Positions 36,544 through 43,960 of a stretch of 64,000 nucleotides of DNA are shown here, in pieces; position 1 is the stretch's first letter; each line of letters begins with the position of its first letter. Below the pieces are notes generated by a model. The model searched no databases and was not told the origin of the DNA. It was given only the letters and a program-made list of their open reading frames with translations. Both the position numbers and the translations under genes were made by a program. Source of the stretch: Lewinella sp038528965. GTDB lineage: Bacteria > Bacteroidota > Bacteroidia > Chitinophagales > Saprospiraceae. Location of the stretch: NCBI GenBank assembly GCA_038528965.1, contig JBCBEC010000006.1, positions 223,587 to 287,586 on the forward strand, given 5' to 3'.

Positions 36544-37266
36544 CTAGGCTGATATCGCCTTTTCAATTTCTTCGCGGTACTTATCAACCCAGTCGATACT
36601 CTTTTGAATGTTGATAATGGCTTGTTGGGAAAATGATACTAGATGCTCAGCTTCTTCGCTCGCTACAATTTGCTTCCGAAAAGCGAGTATTCTTCTCTGC
36701 TGCTTAAAAATGGCTGAGATCAGCTCTTCTTTCCCTAGCAAGCCGTAGGCACGAACTAAGGCAGCAATATTTCCAATTTGCGCCTCCACTGATTCTGCAG
36801 AAACACCCAAATCCAAAAAGGTCCAAATGAAGTAAGCGATGTCATCTATTCTATCTCCAGGTGCCGATTCATCAAAATCAATGACTCCAACCACCTTATC
36901 ATTTTTGACGATGATATTCCAAGGGGCAAAATCATTATGGCATATTGTCTCACTAGCTCCTTTAGCATCGCACTTCGCCAAAACATCGTGCAGCTTTCTG
37001 AGGATTTTGATTGCCTCAATTTTCTGCTGCAGGCTTAAAGCAAATTCACGCGGCACCTCCCCTTCTATGAAGGTAAGTATTTCCCTTCCCTTCTGGTCTA
37101 TCCCCAAAAATCTTGGGGAGTAGCTAAATTTTGATTTTTCTAAAAACCGAAGAACACGATGGATAAATCGGTGATTGGAAGACTTTGTCCGATGCACTTT
37201 ATCTCCGATCTTCAGCACACTTTCGGTACTCATCCCCCCACTTAATACGATAGCATTTTCTTCCAT
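36544..37266 (-). CDS. Aminoglycoside phosphotransferase-like kinase
   Basis: The ATG at 37266 gives 240 residues (MEENAIVLSGGMST...). The kinase motifs are HNDFAPWNIIV (catalytic Asp in HND) and GVIDFDESAPGD (the metal-binding DxD). The N-terminal lobe is short. It belongs to the APH/choline-kinase group, which phosphorylates small molecules. Known substrates include aminoglycosides, macrolides and choline, and the sequence does not settle which applies here. A resistance role cannot be claimed from these motifs. Confidence 0.8.
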   Translation of the reverse strand: MEENAIVLSGGMSTESVLKIGDKVHRTKSSNHRFIHRVLRFLEKSKFSYSPRFLGIDQKGREILTFIEGEVPREFALSLQQKIEAIKILRKLHDVLAKCDAKGASETICHNDFAPWNIIVKNDKVVGVIDFDESAPGDRIDDIAYFIWTFLDLGVSAESVEAQIGNIAALVRAYGLLGKEELISAIFKQQRRILAFRKQIVASEEAEHLVSFSQQAIINIQKSIDWVDKYREEIEKAISA

Positions 37267-37334
37267 TATTGAAACGTGTATCTGAAGTCTAACTGCAGTA
37301 AACAAGAAGCTCATTGGGGTAGTTTCGCTCCCCT

Positions 37335-38040
37335 CTAAAACCCTTTAAAGTAAGGCTTAAAAGCACTGGATTCACTCAGCTGACCGTAGTGTACTACATA
37401 CCTCGTAATGTACTGAAACCTGCTAAATACGGTCTTACTAAAATAGCAATTTGCAGCATTTCCACCATCAATATAAAGGTAATAGGCTTCATTACTTTCA
37501 TCATATTTCAAAGCCGGGCTGGGACTGAAGTTTTCCTTGAAATGAGTGGCTCCACACATGTTTACATCATAGAGGTCTTGGAGTTGGTCGGCTATCGGAA
37601 TTCGACGACCATTGATGACCAGCGCCACAGTATCAATCGATGTTAGCGGTAGCTGATAGAAGGCACCCCCAAGGATCTTTCCCGTCGATCAGCTTTGGCT
37701 GGTTGGCATTTTCTTCATCATAGCTTATATCGTGTTCATCAAGCGCAAACGGTTTCAGTCTAATCCTAAGGTCTATAGTATCTTCATTAATGATTTCTCT
37801 GTAATGAATGGACATAGAGTCACAAGCTAACGGATGCAATGAGATCAACTCAGTCGTATTGGAAATGTAGTGCTTTTCCTCCGCAGCTGTTACCACCTCT
37901 TCATTGATCATTGCTAGAAACACACTGTCTCTTTCTGCGAGGATATTCACATTAGCACCTTTATGCGCTGTATTTACCACTGAGCTGTTTTTGCAGGCTG
38001 GGATGCTCGCAATGATAAGAACGTGAAAAATCCATTTCAT
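37335..38040 (-). pseudogene. Unknown lipoprotein, interrupted by a frameshift in a G-run
   Basis: The start is the ATG at 38040, giving a lipoprotein signal (MKWIFHVLIIASIPAC). The first frame ends early after DGKDPWG, and the protein reads on without interruption in the second frame as AFYQLPLTSIDTVALVINGR to a stop at 37335. A single extra base in a run of five G (five C on the plus strand, 37666-37670) explains the shift. With four G the text reads D-P-W-G-A-F-Y. It may be a real mutation, slipped-strand variation or a base-calling error. The family is unknown. Confidence 0.75.
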
Positions 38041-38071
38041 TCCTGTCTGATTCATAGCTCCAGCAATTTCA

Positions 38072-39013
38072 TTATCGCTCATTTTTAACGGAAATGCTCC
38101 TCACTTTGTCATCCTGCATCCTGACGAAATACTTCAAGTTATTTCTATCTACGAACGTCAAACTCTCCTCATCCTCGGCTAGCAGTTGAACATGAGTCAG
38201 GTCCATATCAACTCGAGCACAACCGATGAATAATCCATTCCACAGTTCCACTTTTTCACTGCTGGTGGTGAAGCTGGTAATTTTGTAAGGCTTGGTTGTC
38301 AGCCTCCAATCCGCGGGGGTAGCATCCACTAGCATGCCTACACTGCCGATTACATCTTGTTCGCGATCTTTATACTTGATAACATGAACTGAGCCAGACA
38401 ATAGCTCTTTGCCAGCTTCTTCAACGTAGACGTATTCATGGACCGAGCTTGTTGAAATATCATGCGGTAACTGGATAATAGAAAACAGATCTTCAATTGT
38501 ACTCAATCTATACGGCCGCTTTTCTGCCTTATCAAGCGTTTTTACAATCATAGAATCATCGGTAGGAATGATTGTGGCCACCTCCCTCCAGTCCGCAAGA
38601 TTGAACCTCAACAGCTGCCTATATTTCCCCGTAAGGCTATTGCGAATCAGCTGGTTTAATTCATCGCCTTCGTATCGTTCGGTGAGCTCGGCATATTCTA
38701 TTTCAACCCGATTTAAATACTTGATCAAGGTGTCCAGTCGATTGCGAACCTCCCAGGTACCGATACCAAACCAAATGGTATCCGTTTCTCCCTGCTGTAA
38801 TGAAAGTGTACTTGACTGGCTCAGTGAATCCCAGTTGCTTACTTGATTCTTGATCGAATGAATTGAATTTCCCGCTTCGAAAAAACGAATAACAAGGTCT
38901 TCTTTTGTGTCATTATGTACGTGAAGCTCTTGACTGGGGTCGCAGCTGGACATTAATACTAGTAGTATCAGATAAAGTGCACTTTTGCCTGGTTGGTAGA
39001 AAGAAGATAGCAT
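38072..39013 (-). CDS. Unknown lipoprotein
   Basis: The 313-residue product has a lipobox (LILLVLMSSC, Cys 24). After it comes ELHVHNDTKEDLVIRFFEAG, a beta-rich opening that could bind a partner at the outer membrane, and a helical middle (YAELTERYEGDELNQLIRNS). I do not recognise the family. It is the second of several unknown lipoprotein genes in a row on the minus strand, with a 31-bp gap to the frameshifted one. Confidence 0.7.
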   Translation of the reverse strand: MLSSFYQPGKSALYLILLVLMSSCDPSQELHVHNDTKEDLVIRFFEAGNSIHSIKNQVSNWDSLSQSSTLSLQQGETDTIWFGIGTWEVRNRLDTLIKYLNRVEIEYAELTERYEGDELNQLIRNSLTGKYRQLLRFNLADWREVATIIPTDDSMIVKTLDKAEKRPYRLSTIEDLFSIIQLPHDISTSSVHEYVYVEEAGKELLSGSVHVIKYKDREQDVIGSVGMLVDATPADWRLTTKPYKITSFTTSSEKVELWNGLFIGCARVDMDLTHVQLLAEDEESLTFVDRNNLKYFVRMQDDKVRSISVKNER

Positions 39014-39057
39014 AGTAGTTGAGCGCGATTTTTTTATGGTTGTCCTTGGTTATCACC

Positions 39058-39669
39058 TCACTCCATCCAATAACTCTGGTACTGATCGGTTAAAGGCAGT
39101 GTTGCGGTAATGGTGTATTTCGCCCGCCCGTATTGCCAATCGATGGGATCGTCTAGTTCTCCCGTCACTTTGATTTGATAAAGGTCCTCTTTTCGAACGA
39201 TCTCTATCTTCATATTCTCCAGCGGAGTATGGTCGTAATAGTAGAAGTTATCCCAGTAGCCTTGCGCTGGCGCTTCGCCATAATCGTCTTCATTTTCGCT
39301 TAAACGTTCGGTATAGTTGCACTGCCAAGGTGTCGCAAAATCTGGCTTCTCCGGAAAAGGTATTTTTATTTCAAAAGCAACATTGGTCTCTCCGGTATCA
39401 TCTAGCCTTTGAATCAAATCTTGATCGGAATTAATCCAAAAATTCATCCGGTACCTTTCGCTGGGTTGATCGATTGAAAAGTTTCCGGAAGTGATATTCC
39501 AAATTTCCACTCCTCCGGGCCGTTGTATTTCTATGGTGCCTATTTCTACTCCGTTTCCCGTAAGGGTATTATCCACTTTTTTACTAGTAGTTGAGTTCTC
39601 AAAATTAGGCACTGCCCAACCCAAACTGAGCATTAGGGTAAGAATGAGAACGTTGATTTTGATGAGCAT
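39058..39669 (-). CDS. Unknown secreted protein
   Basis: With the ATG at 39669 the product is 203 residues and opens with a signal-like stretch (MLIKINVLILTLMLSLGWAV). The body is beta-rich (VEIWNITSGNFSIDQPSERY) with aromatic pairs (YWDNFYYYDHT). I do not recognise a family. It lies 44 bp upstream of the lipoprotein gene on the same strand and is probably part of the same unit. Confidence 0.6.
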   Translation of the reverse strand: MLIKINVLILTLMLSLGWAVPNFENSTTSKKVDNTLTGNGVEIGTIEIQRPGGVEIWNITSGNFSIDQPSERYRMNFWINSDQDLIQRLDDTGETNVAFEIKIPFPEKPDFATPWQCNYTERLSENEDDYGEAPAQGYWDNFYYYDHTPLENMKIEIVRKEDLYQIKVTGELDDPIDWQYGRAKYTITATLPLTDQYQSYWME

Positions 39670-39762
39670 GAACTTTTCTTTTCTGTAGTTGATATTCAAA
39701 TTTTATTGTTAGAATTCCTCAGCAACAAGTTAATAAGTCCATCAATGCTATCATCAAGGTGC

Positions 39763-40551
39763 CTAATGACCGCCATCAAAGTGCTTATTTATGTCCTGGT
39801 AAAAAAGAAGGACAGCACTCTGTTCCCCAGCGCAACTGATACTCGTAAGCTTATCGCCTCCTTCAGAAATCCTTCTCACTATATAAGTAAAGTCATCGCA
39901 GATCATTCGACTCTGATGGCTGTAATAAGCTATTCTATCCAAGTCATGACTGTAGTAGCGTTTCCCTATCTCCTGATAATCTTGCTCCTCGATCATAACT
40001 TCTTGCTTACTCAAGATCTGAAGGCAGTCGCCTTGATAGGTAGGTGGGTAAGTGCCAAAGCAACTTTCATCAACCGCAACTTCTGCTCTCAGCATTATAA
40101 AGTGCCCATCTTTCTTTTCAACATGGATGATTTCAATATCAGTTCTCCCAAATACTCTTCGATCGGCGTACACTCTAGTTATCGAACGCGTATCATCATA
40201 CCTCAGCATATGTGGTTCGTACTTAGGCAGCGCACTAATGCCCAATTTAGTCGATAGCAAGGAATCGAATTGATGGTCCTTTAAGTCATAGTAATACCCA
40301 TTTCCAGTGTTGAGGAGTAGGGTTCTGAGTTGAAAACTATCAAGGGCAAGGATTTTATCTAACCTCTCCTCCGTAATTGCAATTGGCCTATCGTAATGGG
40401 CTAAAATTAGCCTTCGGAAATCCGCTAGATGAAGGCTATCCGTGAAGATGCTATTGCTAGCTTCGCTTACTTGTTGAGTAGGCGCTTCTGTGCAAGCAGA
40501 AAGGGTCAGAATAGCGAGAATGGCTATCAGTAGGGGTTCCGAGAGTCGCAA
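39763..40551 (-). CDS. Unknown lipoprotein
   Basis: The 262-residue product uses a TTG start at 40551; no upstream ATG is in frame. It has a lipobox (LAILTLSAC, Cys 20). The rest has no motif that I recognise apart from several Tyr/His-rich stretches (LNTGNGYYYDLKDHQF, KRYYSHDLDRIAYYSH). It belongs with the run of unknown lipoproteins on this strand. Confidence 0.6.
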   Translation of the reverse strand: MRLSEPLLIAILAILTLSACTEAPTQQVSEASNSIFTDSLHLADFRRLILAHYDRPIAITEERLDKILALDSFQLRTLLLNTGNGYYYDLKDHQFDSLLSTKLGISALPKYEPHMLRYDDTRSITRVYADRRVFGRTDIEIIHVEKKDGHFIMLRAEVAVDESCFGTYPPTYQGDCLQILSKQEVMIEEQDYQEIGKRYYSHDLDRIAYYSHQSRMICDDFTYIVRRISEGGDKLTSISCAGEQSAVLLFYQDINKHFDGGH

Positions 40552-40791
40552 TTGAAAAGACGTTTTCTTAATAACGCACGAGCCGGCCCAAGAGTATGAT
40601 CGATACTGCTACTTACGGCATTTTAATTAACACTTATCGTTGCTACCATCCTCATCTGCATCTCACCTCTTTCTATAGCTGATCAATTTTTCTCTCATCT
40701 TTTACCTTTGCAGGCTATCCTTTCCTATGATAACTTGATAAGCCTTGTAGGAGATTCTTTCATCATCAGATCTATAAGCTATAATAGTAAT

Positions 40792-42348
40792 CTATGGATC
40801 ACCTGGTAAGAGCTTAGAGTTTATTATTTTATCTGCGAATTGATGTTTTCCACCATAGTTTTTTTGACTCTCAATATTTACTCCATTTATTATTTTTAAT
40901 CGATCAATATAAATCTTTACATTTTCCCTATCTATTAATTTATCATCAAATGATATTGCCTTTAAAATTTTTAAGCTATCCTCATCTGTACAATAACCAA
41001 ACTTCTGTCGCAACTTAATTTTTGAAAGAATACTCAACTTTGAAACATAGGTATCAATTATATTAAGTGCATTCTCTTGACCAGGAGCTGCATTTTCTGG
41101 TATAGAGAATTCCCAGTAATTCTTTTCTGTTAATTTAAGTCTATTGTAAAATTCCTCTAGTTCAATATTTTCGTCAGTGTAATAAAACAATTTTATATTA
41201 TTGATCTTCTTCTCGACGAATTCTACCCCTAGGTTCAACCCATTGGAAGTTATAAAGTAATTTACAAATGAATTTGTAAGCTCATAAATAATGTTTTCAT
41301 TTATCATATCTGATTTAATCGTAATGATATTTGACTGTACTCTGTATTTTAGACATCCTTTTCCTACAGTCACTTTATCTACTTTTTGAAGAGCTAGTAA
41401 TTTTTGCTTGTGCTCTTCTTTAATGAATTTCATATTTACATTTTCGAACTGTATTTTGCCTAAAATATTTCTATCATCAAACTCAAAGTAGACATCAGAA
41501 TTGAATAATTTTCCGGAATAATCTGTTCCATAAAACTGGAGAGCACTCTCTTCACCTAGATGTATATTAAAAAATGAAACTGGTTGTGAACTGCTAAAAA
41601 CAGTCCCAATAAACTGAATACAGGAAAGATTAACTTTGATTCCATCAAATCTAACGGATCCACCAAAATATGTATTTTGAAAAACCAATTCTCCGTTAGC
41701 TGACAAATTGACGAATTCAACATTCACTATCTCCCCATAATAACCACTTCTTGATCCTTTTAATATTGAATTTCTAAAATCTGCCCCAAACTCAAAATGA
41801 CAATTCTCAAAGACCGCGTTATCTTCACATATTAACGAATTAAAGAGTGCTTGACCGTAAGTTACTTTTACATTTTTAAAGACCAAATTGAACACTTTAA
41901 GGCTAAATAAGTTAATAACATCTATTTTAGAATTAATTATTTCAAGCGATTTTTCAAAAATTGAACTATCGAATGACAACATTCCTCCGTCTACACTTAA
42001 ATCACTAATAATTAGGTCATCTTTGAATACACACCTTCTAAATAAAGCAATAGATTTAATGTTCAAATTTGCCTCAATCACAGTTCGCCCTTTTTCAGAA
42101 ATCACTACTAATCCATAAAACTTAAGAGGAATCTTGTACTTTATATATGTTACGATTAACTTATTAAATAATATATCTAGTGACTGTTGACTCTTCCATT
42201 TCAAATTAGAACTATGGAAAAGGCAGTATCCATCACTATCATAGGGCAATTCAAATACATTATCACATAATTCAACTATGTTTTTTTTAATATCACATTC
42301 TATAACTCGGTGTTGATATTCTGCATCAATATATGAATAGTTACACAT
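40792..42348 (-). CDS. Pentapeptide-repeat-like protein, AT-rich
   Basis: The 518-residue product opens with MCNYSYIDAEYQHRVIECDI and then GYCLFHSSNLKW, the Cys...CxFH motif seen at the start of many bacterial pentapeptide-repeat proteins and probably metal-binding. Residues about 95-240 contain a degenerate pentapeptide/beta-helix pattern (FRRCVFKDDLIISDLSVDGG, FKNVKV, FENCHFEFGADFRNSILKG). The C-terminal half is mixed alpha/beta and unrecognised. Base composition is clearly AT-rich compared with the neighbours. A GC-rich palindromic repeat lies about 110 bp upstream. The gene probably came by transfer. Confidence 0.65.
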   Translation of the reverse strand: MCNYSYIDAEYQHRVIECDIKKNIVELCDNVFELPYDSDGYCLFHSSNLKWKSQQSLDILFNKLIVTYIKYKIPLKFYGLVVISEKGRTVIEANLNIKSIALFRRCVFKDDLIISDLSVDGGMLSFDSSIFEKSLEIINSKIDVINLFSLKVFNLVFKNVKVTYGQALFNSLICEDNAVFENCHFEFGADFRNSILKGSRSGYYGEIVNVEFVNLSANGELVFQNTYFGGSVRFDGIKVNLSCIQFIGTVFSSSQPVSFFNIHLGEESALQFYGTDYSGKLFNSDVYFEFDDRNILGKIQFENVNMKFIKEEHKQKLLALQKVDKVTVGKGCLKYRVQSNIITIKSDMINENIIYELTNSFVNYFITSNGLNLGVEFVEKKINNIKLFYYTDENIELEEFYNRLKLTEKNYWEFSIPENAAPGQENALNIIDTYVSKLSILSKIKLRQKFGYCTDEDSLKILKAISFDDKLIDRENVKIYIDRLKIINGVNIESQKNYGGKHQFADKIINSKLLPGDP

Positions 42349-42457
42349 GACACTTCTTTATACTATGCAATAACTTTAGACTATTTGTTGTTCCAAAAAT
42401 AGCCACTATCGCTTTAAAATTGCTGTCCATTCCTTTTTATAGTACCCTTTTCTCTCT

Positions 42458-42522
42458 GGATACGATTAGCGTCGAACCCTCGCTGTGCGCAGTGTGGAGC
42501 GAATCGAAGCATTGCGCACACT
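42458..42522. repeat. GC-rich palindromic repeat, third family member
   Basis: TGTGCGCA (42484-42491) pairs with TGCGCACA (42513-42520) around a 21-nt loop that matches the 21-nt loop at 51448-51468 in 17 positions. The preceding GGATACGATTAGCG segment matches GGATGCGATTGGCG at 51352, mostly with transitions. It lies in the 360-bp gap 42349-42708, which holds no gene otherwise. Confidence 0.7.
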
Positions 42523-42659
42523 AACGTGCGGTAAAACAATATGGAATAGCAAACTACACAAAAGGCATTTCAGCTCAGCGACCTTAGATGTGTAACACGA
42601 CTGAAGACCAATTGTGATTAAACAAATCAGGAAAAAGCGCATTTCTCGAAATTAGGGTT

Positions 42660-42684
42660 ATAGGAACTGATTTTAAGTTCCTAT
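42660..42684 (-). terminator. Hairpin after the retropepsin-like gene
   Basis: ATAGGAACT (42660-42668) pairs with AGTTCCTAT (42676-42684) around a 7-nt loop, 25 bp after the stop of the gene at 42709. There is no T-run, so it is a candidate only. Confidence 0.45.
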
Positions 42685-42708
42685 GAAAGAGCTACGGCAA
42701 GATAAGGA

Positions 42709-43626
42709 TCATTTCGTGGGGTATGGCATCCATTGCAACCGATTCGCATGAATATAGATATTCGACTGCTCCAGGTCAAAGATGATATTAAAGCGTTTCA
42801 AAATTTCGCCCCCCAGCACACTCATCTTTTGGCGATTTATTGAACCTGCAAAAAAGCCAACTGGCACATTTGAAAATTCCATTTCCCCAAGCCTAAAGGT
42901 AGGCAGCATAGCGTTAATCGTCTTCAATTCATTTCCGTAGGAATCTTTCAAGCTGCTTTCACTAATGGTCTCCACTTTTTCACCCACTTTATTCCGAGCA
43001 ACAAAATCGTCATCTAATAATACGGCCCCACTATAACCCGAATGGATAAGGAATTCATTGGTGTCCACATCTATGTCAAATCCGCATTCCCCTTCAATGA
43101 AGATCAATCCATTTTTATTGATTACCGGAACGCGTTTATAGCTATTACCCAGCTCAGGAAGGCTAGTATGGATGACCATGTATTCTTCCTCGAAGTTTAG
43201 TTCAACTATTTTCCCCGCAAATAAATTCAAGCCAAATTTCCCATCGGTATCATGACCAGAATGTTCACTTTCCCATATCCCAACATCATTCCAATTGAAC
43301 TCCCCGATTTTTAAGGAATTACCTTCACTGTATTTACTTTCACTGGTTCCACCCCAGCTTTCTACCGAATCCGCTGAACTGAATTTCATACTCCGCAGGC
43401 CAGCAGTAGCCGCTTTCGTCAGGGACACATCGTTGACCGCCGTATGCAGCATTAAGGTCAAGGTATCGGTTTCATTTACGATTGCCTTGAGGGCAACATT
43501 GTTATGTTCCGTTAGCACTATAGCAATGGTATCCGGTTGGCTTTCGAAAGCGGTGGGATTCTCTTGGGTCATCCCTATTTGGACCACCAAAAAAAGCACA
43601 AGAAAGGAGAGGGCTTCTTTAAGCAT
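42709..43626 (-). CDS. Retropepsin-like aspartic protease fold with both Asp replaced by His
   Basis: The 305-residue product has a signal peptide and the layout of the Bacteroidota retropepsin-like family. The first active-site loop reads LMLHTAVNDV (His61 in place of Asp) and the second reads FLIHSGYSGAVLL (His195 in place of Asp). The C-terminal GGEILKRFNIIFDL block is conserved. If the alignment is right, neither catalytic aspartate remains. I recall other family members with the first loop HTA, so it may be a non-catalytic branch. The gene lies alone. Confidence 0.6.
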   Translation of the reverse strand: MLKEALSFLVLFLVVQIGMTQENPTAFESQPDTIAIVLTEHNNVALKAIVNETDTLTLMLHTAVNDVSLTKAATAGLRSMKFSSADSVESWGGTSESKYSEGNSLKIGEFNWNDVGIWESEHSGHDTDGKFGLNLFAGKIVELNFEEEYMVIHTSLPELGNSYKRVPVINKNGLIFIEGECGFDIDVDTNEFLIHSGYSGAVLLDDDFVARNKVGEKVETISESSLKDSYGNELKTINAMLPTFRLGEMEFSNVPVGFFAGSINRQKMSVLGGEILKRFNIIFDLEQSNIYIHANRLQWMPYPTK

Positions 43627-43951
43627 GTCTTTATTTTATTGATGATAGGATAATATACTCAATTAAACCCTGGCCCTCAAGGGCAATGTGTAAATGGCGT
43701 GCCGCGATGGGGCTTCCCACTGCTGATCCTGCGATCGTCCAAAATCATCTTGAAGGATTAACGAAAGTGGCCATTGGAAAAGGCTAGGCTATTGTCTACA
43801 ACTATACGTCAAATCGACTGGCGAATGGTCACACGGCGCTTCTTCTTGGATTATACACTTCGACAACTCTTTTACAGGAGGCATTTCATAAGCTCTCTCT
43901 ACCAATCGCAAATTGGACTGGGCATGGCATAGTGCCTCCCTCTATTAAAAA
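43627..43951. other. Intergenic region without a supported gene
   Basis: This 325-bp stretch lies between divergent genes. One plus-strand frame is open across much of it with an internal TAG near 43785, but no family pattern is seen and the run length is not beyond chance. Promoters for both neighbours must lie here, but I see no convincing -7 box. Confidence 0.4.
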
Positions 43952-43960
43952 TTGCAACCA

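Noticed and set aside
36544..37266. Antibiotic resistance by an aminoglycoside phosphotransferase
   Set aside because: The motifs give only the APH/choline-kinase superfamily; a resistance function is not supported by the sequence.
43680..43960. Plus-strand open frame with an internal TAG, possible pseudogene
   Set aside because: The open run is of chance length for this composition and the translated text fits no family convincingly.
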